Source: Cyanobacteria bacterium REEB446 (GTDB taxonomy: Bacteria; Cyanobacteriota; Vampirovibrionia; LMEP-6097). Taken from it: DNA of 47,140 nt. Below, one piece after another: positions 7,562-16,349 of this stretch. The position numbers and the translations under genes were made by a program. Each line of letters starts with the position of its first letter. Position 1 is the stretch's first letter. The notes under the pieces were generated by a model. That model was not told where the DNA came from. It made no database searches and was given only the letters and a program-made list of their open reading frames with translations. The stretch is taken from NCBI GenBank assembly GCA_018970325.1, contig JAGWWP010000014.1:1-47140 (forward strand), written 5' to 3'.

Positions 7562-9667
7562 ATGCTCGCAAACAATTATCAACTCGACAGACTGGACCTA
7601 ATAGAAACCCTTATTGAAAATAATAAACTAGGAATGGCTCTAGATTTACTAAAAGAGCAAGAAAAGACTGAATTTTCAAATAACGAGATTCTTAAAAGAA
7701 ACCACCCTCAATTAATGATGAAGATTCTTGCTCATTACAAAAATATAAAAAATTTAGAACAGCTTGAAATAGAAAATCAAGAATTAGCTTTTTTATATTT
7801 AAATTTTCAAGAATTTAAAAAAGCACATCCAATATTTGAAAAACTTTACCTGCAAGAACCTAATAATTTTGCAATCCTCTATGGATTTGCCAAATCATCA
7901 TTAGAGTTAGATCTCAGTATAGACCCTCAAATATTCAGCTCTCTTGAAGAAAAATCTAATACAACGCGTGAATATCACACAGAAGTCTGTGAATTATTGG
8001 GAGACTTTTACCTAGAAAAAGATAAAGATAAAGCCCTATATTTCTTTGCACAAGCTTTACAGAGAAGCCCGCTCAACCCTTCATTAAATTTCAAATTTAT
8101 ACATTTACATTATTCAATCTATCAAGATATTTATGCAATAGAGAAATTTCTTCCTTATGCGCTAGAACAGCCAAACACCTCAATAGAAAGAGGTATCGCT
8201 CTTAATTATGCCCTAATTCTTGCTCTGGGGAAAGATGAGGGAACATTAGTCAAAAGCTTGACTAATGAGCTAGAATGCTTATTTCCTCAATACCAAGATC
8301 TTTTTCATTTACTGAGAGCAGAGTTTCATCACCTTAATGGTGATACTGACAAAGCGATTTCTGGGTTTTTGCAGGCAGTGTCTTATGATCAATGTCTTAC
8401 AACAGGACATGATAACTTAATAATGCTCTCACATTATTCTCACTCAATTACCAGTGAGCAAATTCTTAAATTTTCACAAAATTATTACCAGAAATGTATT
8501 CATCCATTTCTAGAACAGCATAAAATAGATTTTGATTTTTCAAACTTGATTAAGAATTTTCAAGAAAATTCCAAGAAAACTATCAAAGTAGGACTGGTTT
8601 CGCCAGACTTTAAAATGCATCCAGTGTTTTTTTGGATTAGTAGTTTACTAAAACATGCATCTAGTCATAACGATAATAATTTTGAAATTTACTGTTATTC
8701 AAGTATTGCACCAAATGACTTTTCAGAGTCATTAAGCAGTATTTGTCATAAACTAGAATATGTTGATCACTTATCAGATATCGAATTAGCAGAAAAAATT
8801 TATAAAGATCAAATCCATATACTAATTGATTTATCTGGACACACCAGTGGCAATCGACTTAAGACTTTCGCATTAAAACCCGCCCCACTTCAAATCACCT
8901 GGCTAGGACAGGCTGGTCCATTGGGATTGCCGCAAATAGATTATATGATTGCAGACCCTTTTGCAGTCAGAGAAGGAGAAGAAGCACTTTACACAGAAAA
9001 AATTTATCGCATGCCTCATACTGCATATCCTGCTCAAGATTATGAAAACCTACAAGTAAACAGATCTCTAGCGAGGAATGATGGAATTATTGTTTTAGGA
9101 TCATTTAATCATAGTATGAAAATTAATAAAGAAGTCCTAGAAGCTTGGGCAGAAATTCTTAACTCAGTACCTAAATCAGTACTTTTGATGAGTAATCACA
9201 GTGTTTTTTCACCTCATTACAGAAAAAAGATTTTAGACTTCTTTGGTGACCACGGTGTCAATAAAGCAAGAATAGAATTTGAAAATCCATCAGACAAATA
9301 TGCTTACTTCCAAAGATTTAATAAAATAGATATCGCATTAGATGCATTCCCCTTTACTGGTAGCACTACTACTCATGAAACGCTAATGATGAGTATTCCC
9401 TTAATTAGTATCAATGGAAATAAATGTGCACACCGTAACTCTGCAAGTATCTTATATTTCAGCAAATTAGATGAGCTTATTGCAATAGATCAAACAGATT
9501 ATATTAATAAACTTATTCAGCTAGCTAATTCTCCTGAACGAATCATTCACTATAAATCCAGTATTAGAGAAAAATATCTTAACTCAGCAGCAGCTGACAT
9601 GAAAAGCTATTCAAAAGACTTTTTTAATGGTCTTAGATATCTTTGGAATCAAAAAATTCAAAACTAA
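7562..9667 (+). CDS. TPR-GT41 glycosyltransferase 2
   Basis: This 701-residue paralogue of the preceding protein has TPR-like helices to about 330. The GT41 region begins VGLVSPDFKMHP near 342, then DLSGHTSGNRL near 424, KPAPLQITWLGQAG, FNHSMKIN and GSTTTHETLMM near 600. The C-terminus (IREKYLNSAAADMK) is almost shared with copies 1 and 4. All expected GT41 landmarks are kept, so it is probably active. It sits in the same transcription unit as its neighbours. The TPR parts differ much more than the catalytic parts, which suggests different acceptors or sites. Confidence 0.88.
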   Translation: MLANNYQLDRLDLIETLIENNKLGMALDLLKEQEKTEFSNNEILKRNHPQLMMKILAHYKNIKNLEQLEIENQELAFLYLNFQEFKKAHPIFEKLYLQEPNNFAILYGFAKSSLELDLSIDPQIFSSLEEKSNTTREYHTEVCELLGDFYLEKDKDKALYFFAQALQRSPLNPSLNFKFIHLHYSIYQDIYAIEKFLPYALEQPNTSIERGIALNYALILALGKDEGTLVKSLTNELECLFPQYQDLFHLLRAEFHHLNGDTDKAISGFLQAVSYDQCLTTGHDNLIMLSHYSHSITSEQILKFSQNYYQKCIHPFLEQHKIDFDFSNLIKNFQENSKKTIKVGLVSPDFKMHPVFFWISSLLKHASSHNDNNFEIYCYSSIAPNDFSESLSSICHKLEYVDHLSDIELAEKIYKDQIHILIDLSGHTSGNRLKTFALKPAPLQITWLGQAGPLGLPQIDYMIADPFAVREGEEALYTEKIYRMPHTAYPAQDYENLQVNRSLARNDGIIVLGSFNHSMKINKEVLEAWAEILNSVPKSVLLMSNHSVFSPHYRKKILDFFGDHGVNKARIEFENPSDKYAYFQRFNKIDIALDAFPFTGSTTTHETLMMSIPLISINGNKCAHRNSASILYFSKLDELIAIDQTDYINKLIQLANSPERIIHYKSSIREKYLNSAAADMKSYSKDFFNGLRYLWNQKIQN

Positions 9668-9670
9668 TCA

Positions 9671-11401
9671 ATGCTTGAACAAAGGGAACTAAAATTAATA
9701 AAAATTAGAGCGGACCTAGAATCAGAAAGATATGATTCTGCGATTAACTCTCTTTATGAATTACTAGAAGAAAAAAATTACTGCTCTGAAGTAGTTTACC
9801 TACTTGCACAAACAGCTTTTTCAAATGGCAACCTTGATGCTGCAGAAACCTTAAGCCAAGAACTATTACTCGAAGATCCAGACAATCAAAACTATCTAAG
9901 CTTTTACAAAAAAATAGAAAAGGCTATCCATGAAAACAAGTTAATCAAAGCTTTATTAACATCATTTGATGATGCTTATCAAAGAAAAGAATATTTTAAT
10001 ATCCTCAAATATGGTTATCAACTCTTAAAATACAAAAGTCAAGCACTAAGAACTCATACAATACTTGCAGAAACACTATTTACAATGGGCAAAGCAAGAT
10101 TAGCTCATAATCATATTCTTAAAGCACTGGAAATTGATCCTCACCATAAAGGTCTTCTTAACAGTATGGTTTCCTATCTTCACTACACTCATGACAGTAC
10201 TAATACAGAAGTAAAGCACTTTGCCCAAATATACGGAGAAAAAGCTTTTCCAGAGTATAAAGGAAAAGAATATACAGAATTTCCACTTTTAAATTTACAA
10301 GAAAAAAAACTAAGAATAGGTTTTATTTCGGGAGATTTTAAAAGTCATGTCATCTCTCTATGGATAGGCAATTTAATACCTAAATTACAAGGGAATGGAC
10401 TGGATATATTTTGTTATTGTAATAATGAAAAAGACAATGTCACAGAGATCTGGTCAAAGCGAGCAAACCATTGGCGCGATATTCAAAATCTAAATGACAT
10501 AGAGACTGCAAAATTAATTCATCAAGATCAAATAAATATTCTTATTGATTTATCTGGACATAGCACTTTAAATCGGCTTGGAGTGATAGCCCTAAGACCA
10601 GCTCCAGTACAGGCATGCTGGCTAGGAAACCCCAGCCCTATTGGTCTAAAATCAATTAATTACAGCATTAGTGATGTCAAACATGTGCCTAAAGAGGATG
10701 ATACTTATTTGGAGAAAATTTATCGTTTACCTAAATATGGCTCTAGCTTTAATGTTGTAGAAGCTTTTAACCTCGGTCAAGAGAAGGCATTAGTACCTTA
10801 TAAGAAAAATGGTTTCATAACTTTTGGTTGTTTAAATAACATGATTAAGCTAAACACAAATTGTTTTGACATTTGGATAAAAATTTTAAAAACAGTTCCC
10901 AATTCCAGATTATATTTATGCAATCATGCACTGCAACAAGATGACACGCATAAATACATCAAAAACTATTTTTATCACAAAGGTATAGATGATAAGCAAC
11001 TAATCTTAGAAGGGGCAACAAATAAAAATCGTAATGAATACCTTAATTATTATAATAATATTGACGTTTATTTAGATTCATTTCCTCTGGGTGCTAGTAC
11101 AACTTGCATTGACAGTGCGTTCATGGGAGTTCCCTTAATTGGACTCCGAGGGGAAAGAATCTTACATCGCATGTCAGCTGAGATCATGAATACACTAGGG
11201 CATGAAGAGTTGATCGCTGAAAACTATAATGACTATATCAAGAAAGCTGTTGAATTCAGTCTTTCTCCAGACCTGATAGATTATTACAGAAATCAATTAA
11301 GAGAAAGCTTGTTCAACTCAGCAATTGTAGATGTTAATGACTTCGCAAAAGACTTCACTGAAGCCATGAAATCAATGTGGAGCGAATTTAGCGAAGTATG
11401 A
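9671..11401 (+). CDS. TPR-GT41 glycosyltransferase 3 (short, divergent)
   Basis: This is the shortest GT41 member at 576 residues, with about 200 residues of TPR. The catalytic region has RIGFISGDFKSHV near 215, DLSGHSTLNRL near 293, RPAPVQACWLGNP, CLNNMIKLN and GASTTCIDSAFMGVPL near 474. The TTTHETL motif of copies 1, 2 and 4 is replaced by TTCIDSA, closer to ordinary bacterial OGT homologues. It starts 3 bases after copy 2. Its 3' end overlaps the convergent rfbH gene by 30 bases, so both strands are coding there. Confidence 0.86.
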   Translation: MLEQRELKLIKIRADLESERYDSAINSLYELLEEKNYCSEVVYLLAQTAFSNGNLDAAETLSQELLLEDPDNQNYLSFYKKIEKAIHENKLIKALLTSFDDAYQRKEYFNILKYGYQLLKYKSQALRTHTILAETLFTMGKARLAHNHILKALEIDPHHKGLLNSMVSYLHYTHDSTNTEVKHFAQIYGEKAFPEYKGKEYTEFPLLNLQEKKLRIGFISGDFKSHVISLWIGNLIPKLQGNGLDIFCYCNNEKDNVTEIWSKRANHWRDIQNLNDIETAKLIHQDQINILIDLSGHSTLNRLGVIALRPAPVQACWLGNPSPIGLKSINYSISDVKHVPKEDDTYLEKIYRLPKYGSSFNVVEAFNLGQEKALVPYKKNGFITFGCLNNMIKLNTNCFDIWIKILKTVPNSRLYLCNHALQQDDTHKYIKNYFYHKGIDDKQLILEGATNKNRNEYLNYYNNIDVYLDSFPLGASTTCIDSAFMGVPLIGLRGERILHRMSAEIMNTLGHEELIAENYNDYIKKAVEFSLSPDLIDYYRNQLRESLFNSAIVDVNDFAKDFTEAMKSMWSEFSEV

Positions 11402-12739
11402 TTTAAATACTGCAATAAAATAATCCAAATCCTCTTCCGTAAGCCCGGGCCAAACACCAATCCAGAACGTATTTCTCATCGAGTAATCTGTATTCGGCAG
11501 CAGCTCATAAACCAAATCATCAATCTGTGAGCTTCTTAGTAAATCTGAATCTAAAATCCTAAACTCAAAATCATAATCTAGATAAGCAGGCTGTCTTAAA
11601 ATATTACCTGCAAAAAGCTGCCTAGTACCGATTCCATTCTCTTCTAAATAATTTACTAAATCTACTTTTTTAACACCTTTATCTTCCCTCACAGAAAGAG
11701 GGAAACCGAACCACGAAGGTTCAGCTAATTTAGAATGTTCTGGCAGAATTAAATATTCAGAATAGTCTTTTAATCTTTCATAGAGGTATTTAAAATTATA
11801 CTTTCTTCTTTGAATAAAGCTTTCGACTTGCTTTATCTGAGCTAAACCACACGCAGCCTGCCAATCAGTCATTTTCAAGTTATAACCAATATGTGAGTAA
11901 ATGTATTTATGATCATAACCAGCATTCAGCTTACCTAGTTCATAACTAAAACGTTTCCCACAAGTATTATCCTTTCCAGATGGACACCAGCAATCTCTAC
12001 CCCAATCACGAATAGATAGAAGTATTTTATATAATTCTGGGTCGCTAGTAAGCACAGCACCACCTTCACCAGTAGTAATATGATGTGCAGGATAGAAGCT
12101 TAAAGTACAGATATCACCAAAGGTACCAGTAAACTTACCATCATATTTAGAACCTAAAGCATCACAGTTATCTTCTATAAGCCAGAGTCTATGCTCATCA
12201 CAAAAAGCTCTTATAACATTTAAATCAAAAACATTACCAAGCGTATGAGCAATAAATATCGCTTTAGTATTTGGGCTTAAAGCTCTTTCTAACTGAGTTA
12301 CATCAATATTATATGACCCTAACTCTATATCTAAAAATACGGGTCTTAGAGAGTTCTGAATTATAGGATTTACCGTAGTCGGGAAACCAGCAGCCACACA
12401 GATGACCTCATCACCTCTCTTTAAAGCCCTCTCCCCAAGCTTAGGTGAACAAAGAGCGGAAAGCGCAAGTAAATTAGCAGAGGAGCCAGAGTTTACCGTC
12501 AGTGCATATTTAAGACCTAAAAAGTCTCTTAATGCTTTTTCAAAGTCTCGATTAAACCTTCCAGTAGTAAGCCACATATCCAGTGAAGCATCCACCATGT
12601 TTACTAATTCCTCAGCTCCTAAAACCTTGCCAGACACAGGTCTATAAGTAGAAATCGGCTTAGACCACTTATCTAAAAAGAAAAATAGCTTAGATAAAGA
12701 TTTAATCAAGCTTCTTAAAATATTTTTTAATAAATTCAT
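11372..12739 (-). CDS. rfbH: CDP-4-keto-6-deoxyglucose 3-dehydrase (E1)
   Basis: This is a PMP- and iron-sulfur-dependent enzyme of the DegT/AHBA fold that removes the C3 hydroxyl from CDP-6-deoxy-4-keto-glucose. Two diagnostic features are present. The aminotransferase lysine is replaced by His in FYPAHHITTGEGG (His219/220). The iron-sulfur ligands fit C-X57-C-X1-C-X7-C exactly (Cys192, 250, 252, 260; CWCPSGKDNTCGKRF). I chose ATG at 12739, which overlaps the rfbG stop as TAATG and gives 455 residues; a GTG lies 9 bases upstream. The E3 reductase that normally reduces this enzyme is not in the window. Confidence 0.95.
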   Translation of the reverse strand: MNLLKNILRSLIKSLSKLFFFLDKWSKPISTYRPVSGKVLGAEELVNMVDASLDMWLTTGRFNRDFEKALRDFLGLKYALTVNSGSSANLLALSALCSPKLGERALKRGDEVICVAAGFPTTVNPIIQNSLRPVFLDIELGSYNIDVTQLERALSPNTKAIFIAHTLGNVFDLNVIRAFCDEHRLWLIEDNCDALGSKYDGKFTGTFGDICTLSFYPAHHITTGEGGAVLTSDPELYKILLSIRDWGRDCWCPSGKDNTCGKRFSYELGKLNAGYDHKYIYSHIGYNLKMTDWQAACGLAQIKQVESFIQRRKYNFKYLYERLKDYSEYLILPEHSKLAEPSWFGFPLSVREDKGVKKVDLVNYLEENGIGTRQLFAGNILRQPAYLDYDFEFRILDSDLLRSSQIDDLVYELLPNTDYSMRNTFWIGVWPGLTEEDLDYFIAVFKSYFAKFAPH

Positions 12740-13878
12740 TAAACACACTCGTGATTATCATATAATGCCAAGAAATCTTCTATCTGACTATACGTAAAAT
12801 CTTTTATTTCAGATTTCTTCTCCAAGAAAGCCTTATACCAAAGAGCTGTCATAGAAATAGCTTGCTCTACGCTAAGTACTGGTCGCCAACCCAGCTTACG
12901 CTTCGCTTTAGAGGCATCTAACATTAATAACTTAGCTTCTTTAGCTTTATTAGAAGAATTCTCATCTAATTTATAATCCCCTGAACCCCACTTGCTAAGA
13001 AAAATATGAGCAAGCTCTAAAACCGAAACGCAGCTATCCTCGCCTGGACCTACATTCCAAGCAGAACAATACTCGGAGCCATCTTCTAGTGAAAGTTTAT
13101 AGGCAAGTAAACAATAGGCATAAAGGGGTTCTAAAACAAACTGCCAAGGTCTTGTAGAAGCAGGGTTACGAAGCACTATATCCTCATTGCGTGACAGGAA
13201 TCTAACAAAGTCTGGCACCAAGCGATTATCATTCCAGTCTCCTCCACCAATTACATTACCAGCACGTACTGTAGCTAGCCTAAGGCTCCGCTGCTGAGTT
13301 CCTGTATTCTCACCATACTTTGCTGAAGATTGTTCCTTAGATTTAAAAAAGCTCTGATAATAAGAATTACTAAGTATCTCCACCATCGCCTTACTAGCAC
13401 TATATGGATCATTCCCTCCGAGTGAGTCTCCTTCTTGAAAAGGAACTCCCGAATCAGAATTCGCATAACACTTATCAGTAGTGACATTTACGACCACTGG
13501 ATCTAAATTATTTTTCCTCAGTATCTCTAAAAGATTTAAAGTGCCGATAACATTAATTTTAAAAGTTTCTGCTGGCTGTGCATATGATGTTAAGACCAGT
13601 GACTGAGCAGCTAAATGAAAGATTATTTCTGGTTTTATCTTCAGAATCACATTTTCTAAAGCCCTATAGTCACAGATATCACCGATAAAACTTTTCTCGG
13701 ACTTATCTATCCCTAATAGACTAGAAAGATCTTCGGTAGAATTCGGCGCAAGTGCGAAGCCGTAAACTTCTGCCCCAAAGGATTCCAGCATAGTATATAG
13801 CCAAGCTCCTTTAAAACCAGTATGCCCTGTGATGAGTATCTTTTTATTGTGAAAAAATTTTTTTAAAATAGCTATCAT
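12739..13878 (-). CDS. rfbG: CDP-glucose 4,6-dehydratase
   Basis: This 379-residue extended SDR converts CDP-glucose to CDP-4-keto-6-deoxyglucose. It shows the NAD-binding ILITGHTGFKGAWL at the N-terminus, the NVTTDKCY strand and the catalytic DPYSASK (YxxxK). GNVIGGGDWNDNRLVPD and RPWQFVLEPL are typical of RfbG. It is 3 bases downstream of the methyltransferase gene and overlaps rfbH by TAATG, so methyltransferase-rfbG-rfbH form one minus-strand operon. Confidence 0.95.
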   Translation of the reverse strand: MIAILKKFFHNKKILITGHTGFKGAWLYTMLESFGAEVYGFALAPNSTEDLSSLLGIDKSEKSFIGDICDYRALENVILKIKPEIIFHLAAQSLVLTSYAQPAETFKINVIGTLNLLEILRKNNLDPVVVNVTTDKCYANSDSGVPFQEGDSLGGNDPYSASKAMVEILSNSYYQSFFKSKEQSSAKYGENTGTQQRSLRLATVRAGNVIGGGDWNDNRLVPDFVRFLSRNEDIVLRNPASTRPWQFVLEPLYAYCLLAYKLSLEDGSEYCSAWNVGPGEDSCVSVLELAHIFLSKWGSGDYKLDENSSNKAKEAKLLMLDASKAKRKLGWRPVLSVEQAISMTALWYKAFLEKKSEIKDFTYSQIEDFLALYDNHECV

Positions 13879-13881
13879 AGA

Positions 13882-15066
13882 TTAGTCTAGATAATTTGGT
13901 AATGTAATAACTTTATTTTTCAAAGACAAATCGCTAATGCATTTTAAGATTGGGACTTGAGAAATCGTAGTTGCAATTAAAATAGTATGATCATGGTTTA
14001 TTAAATCACACGGTTTTAATAAATTTATATTTTTATTTAAAAGTCTCACAACTGAAGAGTTAAAAGCAGAATCAGTGATCGCAAAAATCTTCTCCTGAGG
14101 AATAATATCTTCCGCAAGTAATTTCAAGCAAAGCTGCCCAAGACCCCAGACTATGAGCTGATCTACGTTTAACAACTCTTTATTTATAAAAGATTTTATT
14201 CTAATAAAATATTCTAAAGACCGCTTCGCATAAAGATCGATTTCTTTTTTGTAAGCGACAGGATAGGGTAAATCAGCAGCAATTTTCAAAAAATCTTTAT
14301 TCGCAAATCTTTGAAAAAAAGCAGATATAACTGGTACAAATTTTTGCTTCACAGGTTCGATATTATCTTGACTAGTTTCCAAATTCTTAAAGCAATTTCG
14401 TTCAAAGAAAAATTGTAAAGCCTCTGGCGAGAAATGATTAATGTGCTCAAAATTGAAATCCTGAAAAGGTGATTCAATGTAATCACAATATCTAGTAGCA
14501 TCTGGCACCTCTATATAAACTGCAATATTGGAAGAAAAAGTTTGTTTCAACTCATTCATAAACAGTTTAAGATCAAACAAATGCTCTAAAACATGTACAT
14601 AAATTACTAATTCTGCATCAGCAACAGCTTTTGGCAAATTACCAATTAATCCAGGGAGTGCTTTAAAAGGTAATTTATCAATATCCGAAGAATCATAACT
14701 AGGATCAACAGCCATAAGATTTTTATAACCTCTTGCTGCTAAGCAAAACATCAAACAAGCACTACCGGAACCTATCTCTACAATTCTAGTTTCTAAACTA
14801 AAATATTTATCAATCAAATCTACAATTTGCTTTGCTCGCTTAATCTCAAGTTCTGAAAAATCATTTTTAAAAAGATACTTCGTACTACTTTGATAATAAT
14901 TGTCATAAGCGCTTTGCTCTACCAAGGTATCCGAAAAAATAAAATGACAAGATTGGCATTCATAAATCTGAATTTGGTCAGAAAGACTAATCGGTGGTAG
15001 TTTAAATATTTTTTGTGTGTTAAGCAACTCTCGTCTTTGTGAGTTGCAAATGGGACAGTCTCGCAT
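13882..15066 (-). CDS. sugar C-methyltransferase (TylC3/NovU-like)
   Basis: This 394-residue protein has the three-part layout of NDP-sugar C-methyltransferases. An N-terminal zinc-binding region (CPICNS, then YECQSCHFIF) is followed by a SAM fold (IVEIGSGSACLMFCLAARGY, near residue 95). A C-terminal Rossmann-like domain (DQLIVWGLGQLCLKLL) ends in LPNYLD. Such enzymes place a methyl group on a carbon next to a 4-keto group. It opens the operon with rfbG and rfbH, so a CDP-4-keto sugar is the likely substrate. A paralogue lies at 18239. TAAAAT six bases before the ATG is a possible leaderless promoter. Confidence 0.85.
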   Translation of the reverse strand: MRDCPICNSQRRELLNTQKIFKLPPISLSDQIQIYECQSCHFIFSDTLVEQSAYDNYYQSSTKYLFKNDFSELEIKRAKQIVDLIDKYFSLETRIVEIGSGSACLMFCLAARGYKNLMAVDPSYDSSDIDKLPFKALPGLIGNLPKAVADAELVIYVHVLEHLFDLKLFMNELKQTFSSNIAVYIEVPDATRYCDYIESPFQDFNFEHINHFSPEALQFFFERNCFKNLETSQDNIEPVKQKFVPVISAFFQRFANKDFLKIAADLPYPVAYKKEIDLYAKRSLEYFIRIKSFINKELLNVDQLIVWGLGQLCLKLLAEDIIPQEKIFAITDSAFNSSVVRLLNKNINLLKPCDLINHDHTILIATTISQVPILKCISDLSLKNKVITLPNYLD

Positions 15067-15072
15067 AAATCC

Positions 15073-15239
15073 ATTTTAAATCACATTCCAAACCTTCAGG
15101 TAAAAAATCACCCAGAAGATAACAGATCCACTATAAGCAAATAACAGAATTAAGTCTATAAAAATGGGTGATCTAGTGTATTATTTCTATTGTATTACTG
15201 GGAATTAATGGGAAAAAGCTCTGCTTAGGAGATTGAAAA
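15073..15239. promoter_or_regulatory. divergent intergenic promoter region with inverted repeat
   Basis: About 170 bases separate the minus-strand methyltransferase-rfbG-rfbH operon from the plus-strand NeuB operon. A candidate minus-strand -10, TAAAAT, lies at 15078-15073. ATCACCCA (15107-15114) and TGGGTGAT (15165-15172) form an 8-bp inverted repeat that could be an operator serving both directions. The neuB-like gene has a GGAG ribosome site at about 15229. Function is inferred only from position. Confidence 0.35.
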
Positions 15240-16349
15240 ATGGAGACATTATCACAACTAGATAAAAATTTATTTGAAAACTTGTTTGTTCTTGAATTAG
15301 CTAACAATCATCTAGGAAGCTTAGAGAGAGGTCTTAAAATCATTAGAGATCATGCTGCAGTTGCTAACGCAAACAATGTCAAAGCTGCAATTAAGCTGCA
15401 ATTCCGTGATATTGAACACTTTATCCACCCTGACTTCAAGGGTAATTCCTCAATTCGGTATATAAAAAAAACAGAAACTACCAAATTAACAAAAATGGAA
15501 TTTGTGCGCCTGATTGAAGAAATCCGTAATCTGGGCTGCATTCCAATGGCAACTCCTTTTGATGAAGCTAGTGTAGATTTATGCATGGAATTTGATTTAC
15601 CCATTATTAAAATAGCAAGTTCAGATATTAACGACTGGGTTTTAATTGAAAAAATAGCAACAACTAGGCGTCCTGTTATTGCTAGCACTGGTGGTGCTTC
15701 GGAGCAAGATATTGACACTTTAGTCAATTATTTTGACAAGTTTAAAATACCTCTTGCCATTAATCACTGTGTGTCTTTGTATCCTTGCGAAGATAATTTG
15801 CTTGTACTTGACCAGATTGACTATCTAAAGAATAAATACCCAAACCATATTATTGGTTTCAGCACCCATGAATATCATGATTGGTTCTCAAGCATGCTGA
15901 TCAGTTATGGTAAAGGAGTAAGAACATGGGAAAGACATATTGATATTGATTACCAAAACGTACCAGTCTCTCCATATTGTTCTTTACCTGAACAATGTGA
16001 CACTTGGTTTAAGGCTTTTATTAAGGCTAGAGAGATGTGCGGAGGTGTTTCTACTGCTCGTCGTCCAATTGATAAAAAAGAAGAAGAGTATTTAAATGCT
16101 TTAGTGCGTGGCGCTTTCGCAAAACGTGAAACACCTGCTGGATTAACTATTACCCGGGATAATTTTTTTGATTACTTCTATCTATCAATCCCCCTACATA
16201 AAGGACAGTTAAGCTGTAGAGAGGTTATGAATCAAGAGTTCATAGTTAAGCCTCTTAAAGCGAACGAACCACTGACAGTGGAGCATATAAGTGGTAATAG
16301 CATAGTAAACCCTGATATGAAACTCTTGATTCTCAATCGAGGACTATGA
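15240..16349 (+). CDS. NeuB-family sialic acid synthase-like protein
   Basis: This 369-residue protein is a TIM-barrel PEP-condensing enzyme with a C-terminal SAF domain. Landmarks are LFVLELANNHLGS (Glu/Asn/His of the active site), INHCVSLYPCED, FSTHEYHD and WERHIDID, matching the metal-binding His residues of NeuB. The SAF domain begins near 280 (RGAFAKRETPAGLTI). The family makes nonulosonic acids from a hexose derivative and PEP. No CMP-transferase or NeuC-type epimerase is nearby, so the substrate may differ. Its TGA stop overlaps the next ATG (ATGA), coupling it to the TPP enzyme. Confidence 0.8.
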   Translation: METLSQLDKNLFENLFVLELANNHLGSLERGLKIIRDHAAVANANNVKAAIKLQFRDIEHFIHPDFKGNSSIRYIKKTETTKLTKMEFVRLIEEIRNLGCIPMATPFDEASVDLCMEFDLPIIKIASSDINDWVLIEKIATTRRPVIASTGGASEQDIDTLVNYFDKFKIPLAINHCVSLYPCEDNLLVLDQIDYLKNKYPNHIIGFSTHEYHDWFSSMLISYGKGVRTWERHIDIDYQNVPVSPYCSLPEQCDTWFKAFIKAREMCGGVSTARRPIDKKEEEYLNALVRGAFAKRETPAGLTITRDNFFDYFYLSIPLHKGQLSCREVMNQEFIVKPLKANEPLTVEHISGNSIVNPDMKLLILNRGL

